64,000 nucleotides of DNA from Pseudomonas viridiflava (GTDB taxonomy: Bacteria > Pseudomonadota > Gammaproteobacteria > Pseudomonadales > Pseudomonadaceae): positions 372,001 to 436,000 of the forward strand of contig NZ_UWFA01000383.1 of assembly GCF_900601905.1 (NCBI RefSeq), given 5' to 3'. The position numbers and the translations under genes are program-made. Under the pieces are notes generated by a model, which was not told the origin of the DNA, made no database searches, and saw only the letters and a program-made list of their open reading frames with translations. Of this stretch, positions 28,035 through 37,262 are shown one piece after another. Positions within the stretch are counted from its first letter, which is position 1. Every line of letters starts with the position of its first letter.

Positions 28035-28985
28035 ATGAAAAGCGTAGCCCTCGTCCTGTTTCCCGATTTCCTTCTGCTCGATATGGCCGGGCCGATGGAG
28101 GTGTTTTCCATTGCCAACCGCTATCTGGACGCAGACAGGCATTACCAGCTCACCACCGTGGGCACCGAACCCGGCTCGATGCGCGCCTCCAATGGCGTTT
28201 CAGTGCAGCCGGACCTCTGCGTCTCAACGGCTGAAAAGTACTACGACGTGGTGCTGGTACCCGGCGGACCAGGCTCCTACAACGACAACCATCCTCAGCT
28301 CTGGGCCTGGCTGAAGCACATCGCGCAGGGCAGCGGGTTGTACGGTTCGATCTGTACCGGCGCCTTTATTCTGGGCAAGGCCGGCTTGCTTGATGGTCAT
28401 CGGGTGACTACGCACTGGCATTACACCGAGCGGCTGATCAAGGGTTTCCCTCTGGCCCAGGTGACGACCGATCAGATTTACATCAAAGACCAGCGGTTGG
28501 TGACCTCCGGCGGAGTGACCGCAGGCATCGATCTGGCATTGTCGATCGTCGAGCTCGATCACGGTCGTAAAGTCGCCCTTGATGTGGCCAAAGTATTGCT
28601 GGTTGTCATGAAACGTCAGGGTGGGCAGGCGCAGTTCAGCCCGTTGATTGCCACCGTCGCGACCCACGAGACAGCCATTACCAAAGTGCAGAACTACCTG
28701 CTCGAACACCTGGAAGAGGATTTCAGTATCGAGCGCATGGCGTGCATGGCAACCATGAGCCCTCGGCATTTTGCCCGGGTCTTTAGCCGCGAAGTGAACA
28801 TGACACCCATGGAGTTCATCCAGAACGCACGGCTGGACCGGGCGCGCAGTCTACTGGAGACCAGCGCGCTACCGCTCAAGACGGTGGCCCATCGCAGTGG
28901 CTTCGGCAGTGTGCGGTATATGCGCTCGCTGTTCAGCGACCGGCTCGGCCTGACGCCCAGCCAATACCGCCAGCAATTCGGCTGA
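28035..28985 (+). CDS. GlxA family transcriptional regulator (DJ-1/PfpI plus AraC)
   Basis: This 316-residue regulator has an N-terminal DJ-1/PfpI-like amidotransferase fold (residues 1-190, VALVLFPDFLLLDMAGPMEVF and YGSICTGAFILGKAGLL). A C-terminal AraC helix-turn-helix pair follows (about 210-310: ERMACMATMSPRHFARVFSRE and LKTVAHRSGFGSVRYMRSLF). Members in Pseudomonas control amine, arginine or carnitine-related catabolism, but the target here is unknown. A second AraC-type gene follows on the same strand. Confidence 0.93.
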   Translation: MKSVALVLFPDFLLLDMAGPMEVFSIANRYLDADRHYQLTTVGTEPGSMRASNGVSVQPDLCVSTAEKYYDVVLVPGGPGSYNDNHPQLWAWLKHIAQGSGLYGSICTGAFILGKAGLLDGHRVTTHWHYTERLIKGFPLAQVTTDQIYIKDQRLVTSGGVTAGIDLALSIVELDHGRKVALDVAKVLLVVMKRQGGQAQFSPLIATVATHETAITKVQNYLLEHLEEDFSIERMACMATMSPRHFARVFSREVNMTPMEFIQNARLDRARSLLETSALPLKTVAHRSGFGSVRYMRSLFSDRLGLTPSQYRQQFG

Positions 28986-29133
28986 GGCCGTCGTCTGCCC
29001 GCCCTGATCAGATGGTTTGCCCGGATTTGTCGGGATTGCGCACCGGATTGGCCGTTCTGATCCCCCTGCGAGACTTGTCCGCATCATCATCCCTGCGAAG
29101 ATGAGTCATTGAATTTTCGCAAGGTAAAGGCTG

Positions 29134-29673
29134 ATGCCCATACAACCTGTGACGCTTGCTGGTCCTGATGTCGCGCCCACACTCGAGGCCCGCGCCGAGG
29201 CTCGTGCGACCGTAGTGGGCGGGCTGTCTGCCTGGCGGCTGGCGCGGGTCCAGCAACTGATCAGGGCGGATCTGGGCAAGAAAATATCGGTACCGTTGCT
29301 GGCAGAGGCCTGCTCGCTGACACGCAGCCACTTTTCACGGGCCTTCAAGCGCAGCATGGGCATTTCGCCTCAGGACTGGATTCGCCTGCAGCGCATCAGT
29401 CAGGCCAAGGAACTGATCAAGACTTCGGCCATGACGCTGACGCAGATCAGCGCGGAATGCGGCTTCTGCGATCAGGCGCATTTTTCCCACATGTTCAGCA
29501 AAACCGAAGGCACCAACCCGGCCTCATGGCGGGGCCGCGAGCGCCAGGCGGCAACCTTGCGCTATCAGGCTGCGGACAACAATCGCCACATGTGGACTTT
29601 GGATATGAAGCTCTCGTCGATGGCGACCGCCCACGGCTCAACCCCAAAGGCGGCAAACCCGCACTGTTCGTAA
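29134..29673 (+). CDS. AraC family transcriptional regulator, short form
   Basis: This 179-residue protein is essentially a bare AraC DNA-binding domain. The first helix-turn-helix is about residues 40-75 (SVPLLAEACSLTRSHFSRAFKRS) and the second about 95-125 (LTQISAECGFCDQAHFSHMFSKT), preceded by 30 residues and no ligand domain. An AAGG site precedes the ATG. Its last 109 bases overlap the end of the convergent acetyltransferase gene; the final 25 residues look unstructured and may have arisen by extension into it. Confidence 0.88.
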   Translation: MPIQPVTLAGPDVAPTLEARAEARATVVGGLSAWRLARVQQLIRADLGKKISVPLLAEACSLTRSHFSRAFKRSMGISPQDWIRLQRISQAKELIKTSAMTLTQISAECGFCDQAHFSHMFSKTEGTNPASWRGRERQAATLRYQAADNNRHMWTLDMKLSSMATAHGSTPKAANPHCS

Positions 29674-30083
29674 AGTCGCACGGCTGCGCCGTTGTGTTCG
29701 CTGACGGTCAGCTGGATCACCCGCGCCTGAGGCCGACGGCTGGCATGGGCCAGGGCGGCGTTCACCAGTTGCCGACCCAGGCCCTGATGCTGGTGGGCCT
29801 GCGGGACATACATGCCGAACAGCGAGACCTTGTGACGTGCCTTTTCCCGCGGGTTGAACGCCAGCCCGACCACTCCCGTCAGGGTCCCGTCACGGACCAT
29901 GCCCAGCACCACTTCCTGTGCTTGCGGCTGATCGTCAAGGCGCTGCTCCCACCAGGCCAGCGGCAACGCCGCGCGTTCGGCAGCCGATGAGGTAAAGGCG
30001 TCGGGATGCAGGGTGTAGGCTTCCAGCATCACGGCCCGGTAAGCCGCTGCATGCCGGGGTTGCAGGCGTTCGATGCCGCTCAA
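29565..30083 (-). CDS. GNAT family N-acetyltransferase
   Basis: This 172-residue acetyl-CoA-dependent acetyltransferase shows motif A (VSLFGMYVPQAHQHQGLGRQLV, with the Q-x-x-G-x-G loop) at about 90-115 and motif B (LTVSEHNGAAVRLYEQCGF) at about 125-145. The start is probably the TTG at 30083, with an AAGGA about 12 bases upstream. The end overlaps the convergent AraC gene by 109 bases. The acceptor substrate is unknown. Confidence 0.88.
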   Translation of the reverse strand: MSGIERLQPRHAAAYRAVMLEAYTLHPDAFTSSAAERAALPLAWWEQRLDDQPQAQEVVLGMVRDGTLTGVVGLAFNPREKARHKVSLFGMYVPQAHQHQGLGRQLVNAALAHASRRPQARVIQLTVSEHNGAAVRLYEQCGFAAFGVEPWAVAIDESFISKVHMWRLLSAA

Positions 30084-30124
30084 GGTCGGTTATTCCTTCG
30101 GTTGATTTGCCAGGACAGCGCCAC

Positions 30125-30592
30125 TCAAACCACCGCGATCAGGTCGAGCTCGACTGTTGCGTTCTTGGGCAGTTGATAAACGCCAATGGAACTGCGGGTG
30201 TGGGCACCGGCTTGACCCAGCACGAAGAACAGCACTTCTGACGCGCCGTCGGCGACCTCGCTCTGCTGGGTGAAATCCGCCGCGCATTGCACATACAGGT
30301 TCATGCGCAGCAGTCGCTTGATCTCGTCCAGCGACCCGACGCTTCGCTGCAGCAGCGCCAGTGCGCGCATGGCGCAGACCTTGGCGGCCGTCTGGGCCTG
30401 GGCCAGTGTTGCGTCGGCGCCCGCACGGCCGGTGACCACCACGGCATCGCCGACCCTTGGAATTTGCCCGCTGATGTAAATCTCGTTGCCGTTGCGCACC
30501 AGCGGGACGTAATTGCCGCCAATCTTGATGTCACCGTCAAAGCTGTAACCCAGTTGCGTGGCGATCAGGTTGAAGCGCTGGTCTGCTGACAT
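30125..30592 (-). CDS. RidA family protein
   Basis: This 154-residue protein is of the YjgF/YER057c/UK114 type, which hydrolyses reactive enamines/imines or has related roles. The sequence runs YVPLVRNGNEIYISGQIPR (about 26-44), then the conserved helix LAQAQTAAKVCAMRALALL, and ends with the subunit-interface strand SIGVYQLPKNATVELDLIAVV. The conserved arginine of true RidA enamine deaminases is not obvious (TRSSIGV), so activity may differ. An AAGGA site supports the ATG at 30592. Confidence 0.88.
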   Translation of the reverse strand: MSADQRFNLIATQLGYSFDGDIKIGGNYVPLVRNGNEIYISGQIPRVGDAVVVTGRAGADATLAQAQTAAKVCAMRALALLQRSVGSLDEIKRLLRMNLYVQCAADFTQQSEVADGASEVLFFVLGQAGAHTRSSIGVYQLPKNATVELDLIAVV

Positions 30593-30719
30593 ATGCGGTC
30601 CTTGAAGCGTTGATGAGCGGTGCACGGCAGACTATATCGCCTGGATGCGCCCCACAACCTGCGCGCCGCAGCCAATGCCACGTAGAATCGCCCTCTGAAA
30701 TCCGGTTTTGAGGTTGGCG

Positions 30720-33110
30720 GTGGTGCAGGTACAGCAACAGGGGCATCAGGAGAAACAGCGGGGCTTCATCCTGAGTCGGCATTGGCGTGACACGCCGTCC
30801 GGCACCGAAGTCGAGTTCTGGCTGGCGACCGATAACGGTCCCCGGCACATTCGCTTGCCTGTGCAACCGTCCGTGGCCTTCATTCCGGCCGAGCAGCGCG
30901 CCCGTGCCGAAACCGTTCTGCGCAATGAATCCGGTGTCGAACTGCGCGAACTGGAGCTGTGCGACTTCCGCCACCGCCCGGTTCTGGGAGTCTATTGCCA
31001 GCAACACCGACAGTTGATGAATCTGGAAAAGGCCTTGCGCAAGGGCGGCGTCGACGTCTACGAAGCCGACATCCGCCCACCCGAGCGCTACCTGATGGAG
31101 CGTTTCATCACCGCGCCGGTGCAATTCGGTGGGGTGCCGGACGCCAATGGCACACTGTGCAACGCGCAGATCAAACCTGACGACCATTACCGGCCCGACT
31201 TGCGACTGGTGTCTCTGGACATCGAAACCACGGAAAAGGGCGAGTTGTACTCCATCGCGCTCGAAGGCTGCGGCGAGCGTCAGGTGTACATGCTCGGCCC
31301 GGCCAACGGCGACGACAGCCAGGTGGATTTCCAGCTGGAATACTGCGCGACCCGCAAGCTGCTGCTGGAGCGTCTGAATGAGTGGCTGGAGCGTCACGAT
31401 CCGGACGCGATCATTGGCTGGAACGTGGTGCAATTCGATTTGCGGGTCTTGCACGAGCATGCGCAACGGTTGCAAGTGCCGTTGCGCCTGGGCCGTGGCG
31501 GCGAAGCGATGGGCTGGCGCGAGCACGGTGCGCGGCAAAACCATTTCTTTGCCGATGCCAGCGGGCGGTTGATCATCGACGGGATTGAAGCGCTGCGCTC
31601 GGCCACCTGGAGCTTCCCGTCCTTCAGCCTGGAAAATGTCGCCCAGACACTGCTCGGTGAAGGCAAGGCGATCAGTACGCCGTACCAGCGCATGGACGAG
31701 ATCAATCGCATGTTCGCCGAGGACAAACCCGCGCTGGCGCGTTACAACCTCAAGGATTGCGAGCTGGTGACCCGGATCTTCGCCAAGACCCAGTTGCTGA
31801 CCTTCCTGCTCGAACGCGCCACAGTGACGGGTTTGCCTGCTGACCGCAGCGGTGGCTCCGTGGCTGCGTTTTGTCACCTGTACATTCCGCTCATGCACCG
31901 CCAGGGGTTTGTCGCGCCCAACCTGGGCGAGCGCATGCCCGAGGCCAGCCCGGGCGGCTTCGTCATGGATTCTCGGCCAGGGCTTTATGAATCGGTGTTG
32001 GTGCTGGATTACAAAAGCCTGTATCCATCGATCATCCGCACTTTTCTGATCGACCCGGTCGGGCTCGTTGAAGGCCTGCGCTATCCCGCTGAAGAGGACT
32101 CGGTTCCCGGTTTTCGCGGAGCCCGGTTTTCCCGCACCCGCCATTGCCTGCCCGCGATTGTCGAGCGTGTCTGGCAGGGACGGGAAACCGCCAAGCGGGA
32201 GAACAATCAGCCGTTGTCCCAGGCGCTGAAAATCATCATGAATGCGTTTTATGGCGTGCTGGGCTCCAGCGGCTGCCGTTTTTTCGATACCCGGCTGGCG
32301 TCGTCCATCACGTTGCGCGGCCATGAAATCATGCGCAGGACCCGGCAACTGATCGAGGCCCAGGGCTACACAGTGATCTATGGCGATACAGACTCGACCT
32401 TCGTCTGGCTCAAAAGCCTGCACGGCGAGGAAGAGGCTGCAGGCATCGGCCGTGCGCTGGTGCAGCAGGTCAACCAGTGGTGGCAAGCGCACCTGCAAGA
32501 GGAATACGGCCTGAACAGTGCGCTGGAATTACAGTTCGAGACCCACTTCCGGCGCTTTCTGATGCCCACCATTCGCGGTGCGGAAGAGGGCAGCAAGAAG
32601 CGCTATGCCGGGCTGGTCAGGCGTGCCGATGGCTGCGACGAGATGATTTACAAAGGGCTGGAAACGGTGCGTACCGATTGGTCGCCACTGGCCCGGGAGT
32701 TCCAGCAGGAGCTCTACGCACGGATCTTCAATCGACGACCTTATCAGGACTATGTGCGCGATTACGTGCGCCGAACCCTGGCGGGCGAACTCGATGATCT
32801 GCTGATCTACCGCAAACGACTGCGGCGCAGGCTCGATGACTACGAACGCAACGTGCCGCCTCACGTCCGGGCTGCGCGGCTGGCCGATGAGCACAACCTG
32901 AGCCTCGGGCGCCCCCGGCAATACCAGAACGGCGGCTGGATCAGCTACGTCATCACCCTGGCCGGGCCGGAACCTCTGGAAAAACAGCAGACGGCGATTG
33001 ATTACGATCACTACGTCACTCGGCAGTTACAGCCGATTGCCGATGCGATTCTGCCTTTTGTCGATGATGACTTCGGCACCTTGATCGGTGGGCAGTTGGG
33101 GTTGTTTTGA
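30720..33110 (+). CDS. polB: DNA polymerase II (family B)
   Basis: This is a roughly 796-residue proofreading polymerase, in E. coli part of the SOS response and replication restart. The 3'-5' exonuclease motif DIET is at about residue 167. The polymerase motifs DYKSLYPSI (about 430) and YGDTDSTF (about 554) and the later KKRYAGL are intact. No ATG fits the N-terminus; the start is a GTG at 30720 or 30723, with GAGG just upstream, or a TTG at 30708. The upstream 30593-30719 is divergent with RidA; I saw no good LexA box there. Confidence 0.93.
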   Translation: MVQVQQQGHQEKQRGFILSRHWRDTPSGTEVEFWLATDNGPRHIRLPVQPSVAFIPAEQRARAETVLRNESGVELRELELCDFRHRPVLGVYCQQHRQLMNLEKALRKGGVDVYEADIRPPERYLMERFITAPVQFGGVPDANGTLCNAQIKPDDHYRPDLRLVSLDIETTEKGELYSIALEGCGERQVYMLGPANGDDSQVDFQLEYCATRKLLLERLNEWLERHDPDAIIGWNVVQFDLRVLHEHAQRLQVPLRLGRGGEAMGWREHGARQNHFFADASGRLIIDGIEALRSATWSFPSFSLENVAQTLLGEGKAISTPYQRMDEINRMFAEDKPALARYNLKDCELVTRIFAKTQLLTFLLERATVTGLPADRSGGSVAAFCHLYIPLMHRQGFVAPNLGERMPEASPGGFVMDSRPGLYESVLVLDYKSLYPSIIRTFLIDPVGLVEGLRYPAEEDSVPGFRGARFSRTRHCLPAIVERVWQGRETAKRENNQPLSQALKIIMNAFYGVLGSSGCRFFDTRLASSITLRGHEIMRRTRQLIEAQGYTVIYGDTDSTFVWLKSLHGEEEAAGIGRALVQQVNQWWQAHLQEEYGLNSALELQFETHFRRFLMPTIRGAEEGSKKRYAGLVRRADGCDEMIYKGLETVRTDWSPLAREFQQELYARIFNRRPYQDYVRDYVRRTLAGELDDLLIYRKRLRRRLDDYERNVPPHVRAARLADEHNLSLGRPRQYQNGGWISYVITLAGPEPLEKQQTAIDYDHYVTRQLQPIADAILPFVDDDFGTLIGGQLGLF

Positions 33111-33153
33111 TTCACTGTGATGCCACACCGCTGTTCTTGTGTTCTGTAGGAGA

Positions 33154-33999
33154 TCATGTTGCGTTCAAACGTTTGGCCAGTGCGGGCAGCAACTGCTCAC
33201 AGGACATTTCAATTTTCAGGTCCAGCAGCTCGTCCGCCCGGGTCTTGCCGATGTTGATGGCGATCAGCGGCTTGCTCTGTTCATGAATGGCCTTGCACAG
33301 TCGGAACGCTGAATAGGCCATGAGAGACGAGCCCACCACCAGCAACCCGTCGGCTTGTTCAATGCTGCGCATGGCTCTGGCCGCTGTGGGCGGGGCGACG
33401 TTCTCGCCGAAAAAAACCACGTCGGGTTTGAGTCGCTGACCATCGCAGTGTGGGCAGTGGGGGATCTGGAAGCGTGATTCAAACGCCGGATCCAGCAGGG
33501 TATCGCCGTCGGGGGCCTGGATTGCGTCGACCCCGGCCAGATAGGGGTTCTGCGCTTCCATGGTCAATTGAATGGCTGATCGCGGCGAGGGCTGATGGCA
33601 GTCCAGGCAAATCACCCGATGCAGGCTGCCATGCAGCTCGATGACATCCTCGCTCCCGGCCTGATCGTGCAGCGTGTCGACGTTCTGGGTGATCAGGGCG
33701 CTGATCTGGTGCCTGGCTTGCAATTGCGCCAGTGCCCGATGCGCCGCGTTGGGCTGCGCGCTGCAGACCCGTGGCCAGCCGAGCATTGCCCGCGCCCAAT
33801 AGCGACGTCGGGCTTCAGGGGCGCCGAGAAACTCCTGGAACATCATCGGTGCCTTGCCACGCCGCACGCCATCAGTGTCGCGATAATCGGGAATGCCCGA
33901 CGGCGTGCTGATCCCTGCACCGGTCAGGACTACGAATTGCTTGTCGGCCATCAATGCATAAAGTGTGTCGACCGAGGAGGCCGAAGGGCTGTCGAGCAT
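33154..33999 (-). CDS. NAD-dependent protein deacetylase of the sirtuin family
   Basis: This 281-residue sirtuin shows the NAD-binding GAGIST-SGIPDYR motif (about 26-38), TQNVDTLHDQAG (about 118-129), the catalytic ELHGSLH, and a zinc site of four cysteines (CLDCHQ and CPHC). The GGAGG site supports the ATG at 33999 over a longer in-frame start. It is divergent from the PhzF-like gene, and convergent with polB, whose stop is 44 bases away. Confidence 0.92.
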   Translation of the reverse strand: MLDSPSASSVDTLYALMADKQFVVLTGAGISTPSGIPDYRDTDGVRRGKAPMMFQEFLGAPEARRRYWARAMLGWPRVCSAQPNAAHRALAQLQARHQISALITQNVDTLHDQAGSEDVIELHGSLHRVICLDCHQPSPRSAIQLTMEAQNPYLAGVDAIQAPDGDTLLDPAFESRFQIPHCPHCDGQRLKPDVVFFGENVAPPTAARAMRSIEQADGLLVVGSSLMAYSAFRLCKAIHEQSKPLIAINIGKTRADELLDLKIEMSCEQLLPALAKRLNAT

Positions 34000-34096
34000 G
34001 TTGGAGCCTCCGGTGGGGCAGATGGAGCGGTACGTTTTGCCTTTGCCCGCCTGAAATGCGAACCTCGCCGCCCTGGTTTGTTCAGAGTCCATGTGC

Positions 34097-34939
34097 ATGA
34101 GTCATTACCCATTCAAACAGATTGACGTCTTCAGTAGCCAGACATTGTTGGGCAACCCGCTGGCGGTGGTACTGCAAGCCGACGGGCTCAGTGACGAGCG
34201 GATGGCCGAGTTCGCCCGCTGGACCAATCTGAGCGAAACCACTTTTGTGCTGGCCCCGCAACATCCCGAAGCGGATTACCGACTGCGGATTTTCACGACG
34301 CTGGATGAACTGCCTTTTGCCGGTCATCCTACCCTGGGCAGTTGCCACGCGTGGCTGGAAAGCGGCGGTCAGCCCAAGGGCGAGGAGATCATTCAAGAAT
34401 GTGGCATCGGTCTGGTGCGCATCCGCCGACTCGGTACGCGGCTGGCATTTACCGCACCCGCCTTGCTGCGTTCGGGGCCAGTGGAGGCAGCCTTGTTTGA
34501 GCGGGTCCGCTCCGGGCTTGGCCTGGAGGCTCAGGCGGTCATCGATGCCCGCTGGGTCGACAACGGCGCCGGGTGGCTGGCCCTGCAATTGCGTGACCGG
34601 GCCTGCGTGCTGGCGTTGCAGCCTGACTATGCGCAGCTCTCGGGCCTGGCCATTGGTGTGTTTGCCCCGTGGAATGTGTCTGTAGATGGCGCCGAGGCGC
34701 AGTTCGAAGTGCGGGCCTTTATCGCCGGTGACGGCATGCCGGAAGATCCGGTAACGGGAAGCCTCAATGCGGGCATCGCCCAATGGCTATTGGCCGAAGG
34801 TCTGGCGCCGGACAGCTATGTGGTCAGCCAGGGTACTGCGATGGGCCGCCAGGGCCGGGTGCATGTGCAACGCCTGGGCGCAGATATCTGGATCGGTGGC
34901 GATGCGGTGACCTGTATTGATGGCGTGCTCAGGGTTTAG
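34097..34939 (+). CDS. PhzF family isomerase-like protein
   Basis: This 280-residue protein has the two-lobed PhzF/diaminopimelate epimerase fold. The conserved glutamate is Glu47 (TNLSETTFVL), and FAGHPTLGSCHAWL and DPVTGSLNAGIAQWL are the family signatures. There are no other phenazine genes nearby, so phenazine synthesis is not implied; housekeeping homologues (YddE type) have unknown substrates. An ATG six bases earlier is also possible. Confidence 0.9.
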   Translation: MSHYPFKQIDVFSSQTLLGNPLAVVLQADGLSDERMAEFARWTNLSETTFVLAPQHPEADYRLRIFTTLDELPFAGHPTLGSCHAWLESGGQPKGEEIIQECGIGLVRIRRLGTRLAFTAPALLRSGPVEAALFERVRSGLGLEAQAVIDARWVDNGAGWLALQLRDRACVLALQPDYAQLSGLAIGVFAPWNVSVDGAEAQFEVRAFIAGDGMPEDPVTGSLNAGIAQWLLAEGLAPDSYVVSQGTAMGRQGRVHVQRLGADIWIGGDAVTCIDGVLRV

Positions 34940-35050
34940 CTCGGCGATAGCGGTGTGTCAGACAAAACGCCATCGCGGGCCTCGTAACCTCGGTGCGCTC
35001 CTACAGGTTAGGTGCTGTGCCTGTAGGAGTTCACGAAAAGCGCGAGGCCG
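34940..35050 (+). repeat. REP-type repeat
   Basis: This copy contains GCGATAGCGGTGTGTCAGAC, CTCGTAACCTCGGTGCGCTCCTACAGG and then CCTGTAGGAGTTCACG. It belongs to the same family as 9225-9570 and 20589-20641. It lies between the convergent PhzF-like and aldehyde dehydrogenase genes. Confidence 0.7.
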
Positions 35051-35065
35051 CCGCGCAGTATCGAA

Positions 35066-36646
35066 TCAGATTGCCTCTCGGGTCCCCACGCCATCCACCA
35101 GGCGCATCAGCCCCAGTGGGTTGGCATCTTTCAGTGCATCAGGCAGCAGCGAGTCCGGGTAATTCTGGAAGCAGATCGGACGCATGAAGCGGTTGATCGA
35201 CAGCGTGCCCACCGAGGTGCCGCGTGCGTCGGAAGTCGCCGGGTAGGGGCCGCCGTGGACCATGGCATCGCAGACTTCCACGCCGGTGGGGTAGCCATTG
35301 ATCAATAACCGGCCTGCCTTGTGCTCCAGCAGCGGGACCAGTTCGGCAAAGGCTGCAAAATCTGCTGGTTCGCCAATCAAGGTTGCCGTCAGTTGGCCTT
35401 GCAGGCTTTGCACGGCCTTTTTCAACTGTGCGGCGTCAGTCACCGCGACCGCGACCAGCATCGGCCCGAAGACTTCGTGCTGCAGCAGGGCGTCGCCCTC
35501 CAGCAATAGCGCCACGTCCGCTTCATAGAGTTGTGGAAACGCCTGGCTGCCTTGCTGCGGATGACCGGCGCGATGACTCAAGCCCGGATGGCTGGCCAGC
35601 CGACCCAGACCCTCGGAGAAATTGCACAGCCCCCCGGCATTGAGCAGGGTGTGCGGGGCATGGGCTTGGATCAGATGACCCAGACGGTCCAGAAAATGCT
35701 CGAACTGCGGGGAGGCAATGCCCAGCACCAGGCCCGGTTTGGTGCAGAATTGGCCGCCGCCCTGGACCACGGACGCGGCCAGTTCTGCAGCGATTTTCTC
35801 GGCACGACTGTTGAGTGCTTCCGGCAGGACCAGCATGGGGTTGATGCTCGACATCTCGGCAAATACCGGAATCGGCTCCGGTCGCGCCGCAGCCATGTCG
35901 CACAAGGCGCGCCCGCCCCCCAGTGATCCAGTGAAGCCAACGGCCTTGATCGCCGGGTGCTGGACCAGCCAGGCGCCGACGCTGCCGCCGTAGATCATGT
36001 TGAATACGCCCGCGGGCATACCGGTTTTTTCAGCTGCGCGAATAATCGCCAGCGCTGCCCATTCAGCGGTCGCCATGTGGCCTGGGTGGGCCTTGAATAC
36101 CACCGGGCAACCGGCCGCGAGCGCGGCGGCGGTGTCGCCACCCGCGGTCGAGAAGGCCAGGGGAAAGTTGCTGGCGCCAAACACGGCCACCGGACCCAGG
36201 CCGATGTGGTATTGGCGCAAGTCCGGACGTGCCATGGGCTGACGATCAGGCAGGGCGCGATCGATCCGCGCGCCGTAGAAGTCACCTCGGCGCAGCAGCT
36301 GGGCAAACAGGCGCATCTGGCCGCTGGTGCGAGCGCGTTCACCTTGAATGCGGCCGGGTGGCAGGGCGGTTTCGCGACAGACCATCGCGATGAATTCTTC
36401 ACCCAGCGCATCGAGTTCTTCAGCGATGGCGTCCAGGAACGTGGCGCGCTGCAGGGCGGTCGTCGTGCGATAGGCTGGGTAGGCTTCGGCGGCGGCAAGG
36501 GCTGACGCGTCGACTTCATCACGGGTGGCTTCCATGAAGGTCAGCGGCAGCGCCTCGCCGGTGGTGGCGTCCAGGCTGTGCAAACTGACAGTGCCTGCAG
36601 CGCTGCGGGTACCGTTGATGAAGTTGTGTCCGAGAAGAGCGGTCAT
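35066..36646 (-). CDS. Aldehyde dehydrogenase, probable 2-oxoglutarate semialdehyde dehydrogenase
   Basis: This is a 526-residue NAD(P)-dependent dehydrogenase. The catalytic Cys301 lies in GGGQFCTKPG and the general base Glu264 in VFAEMSSINP; the cofactor segment VFGASNFPLAFS is at about 155-166. Sequence style and length fit the class oxidising 2-oxoglutarate semialdehyde at the end of pentose or sugar-acid degradation, but fatty aldehyde activity is possible. The start at 36646 (MTALLGHNFI) was chosen because the upstream 24 residues are not family-like. It lies 14 kb from the arabinose uptake genes and could serve that pathway (inference). Confidence 0.88.
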   Translation of the reverse strand: MTALLGHNFINGTRSAAGTVSLHSLDATTGEALPLTFMEATRDEVDASALAAAEAYPAYRTTTALQRATFLDAIAEELDALGEEFIAMVCRETALPPGRIQGERARTSGQMRLFAQLLRRGDFYGARIDRALPDRQPMARPDLRQYHIGLGPVAVFGASNFPLAFSTAGGDTAAALAAGCPVVFKAHPGHMATAEWAALAIIRAAEKTGMPAGVFNMIYGGSVGAWLVQHPAIKAVGFTGSLGGGRALCDMAAARPEPIPVFAEMSSINPMLVLPEALNSRAEKIAAELAASVVQGGGQFCTKPGLVLGIASPQFEHFLDRLGHLIQAHAPHTLLNAGGLCNFSEGLGRLASHPGLSHRAGHPQQGSQAFPQLYEADVALLLEGDALLQHEVFGPMLVAVAVTDAAQLKKAVQSLQGQLTATLIGEPADFAAFAELVPLLEHKAGRLLINGYPTGVEVCDAMVHGGPYPATSDARGTSVGTLSINRFMRPICFQNYPDSLLPDALKDANPLGLMRLVDGVGTREAI

Positions 36647-36797
36647 GCGGCCTCCAGATGGTCGAGCTTGAGGCCGCCGAGGGTGTTCAACGGCCGTGCA
36701 GTTTTTCCAGCAGTGCAAGATAGTTGAAGATTCGCAGATGTGCCCGGTGGCAGCTGGAGTGACGCCTGATAAACGCGTGAGCTGCAGGACTAGATTT

Positions 36798-37139
36798 TCA
36801 AGGTTTTGGGATGGCGTCGTCAGACTGGAACAGTGTGCTGATCAGACGCTTTATGTCTCGCTGAACTTCATCGGGCAATCCATCCAGCTCGCTGAGCAGT
36901 TTGGTGTCGCCATCGGTCATGGTGCCGACTGTCCTGACCTTGCGGGTGCCGGTGATGACGTAAAGAACGTCGACGCCCGCCTTGGCGATAAGGCTCAGAT
37001 AGCCTGCGTTGGGGAAACGCTTGCCCCGTTCGTAAAGCCCTTGCGCATTGGCTTCAATACCGCCGACTGCGCCCATTGCCTGTTGCGAAAGCTCCAGGCG
37101 CTTACGCTCAGCCCTGAGTCTGCTGCCTATGCCTTCCAT
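36798..37139 (-). CDS. XRE-type helix-turn-helix regulator
   Basis: This 113-residue protein has an N-terminal Cro/CI-like DNA-binding domain (about 5-60: RLRAERKRLELSQQAMGAVGG and AQGLYERGKRFPNAGYLSLIAKAG). A short C-terminal helical tail follows (LLSELDGLPDEVQRDIKRLISTLF), which may dimerise. No phage structural genes, integrase or att repeats are nearby, so it is a lone regulator, possibly a remnant. Targets are unknown. The flanks 36647-36797 and 37140-37262 hold nothing I recognise. Confidence 0.8.
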   Translation of the reverse strand: MEGIGSRLRAERKRLELSQQAMGAVGGIEANAQGLYERGKRFPNAGYLSLIAKAGVDVLYVITGTRKVRTVGTMTDGDTKLLSELDGLPDEVQRDIKRLISTLFQSDDAIPKP

Positions 37140-37262
37140 ATGGTTTTCTCAATGCTGCCCCCCTCTCGATGAGGAGGAGGTCAGGCGCGTTCAAAGGCGT
37201 AGTGCAGGTTAACAGAAGCGCAGCGGCGCAGGGTTTTTCATCCGGCTTGACGATCAGTCCGC

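Noticed and set aside
30537..32498. Long minus-strand ORF (653 codons) opposite polB
   Set aside because: It is antisense to a gene with all family B polymerase motifs; high-GC genomes often give long antisense frames.
34097..34939. Phenazine biosynthesis gene
   Set aside because: It has the PhzF fold but no other phz genes are near; housekeeping homologues are common.
36798..37139. Prophage remnant around the XRE regulator
   Set aside because: No integrase, structural genes, att repeats or composition change nearby.
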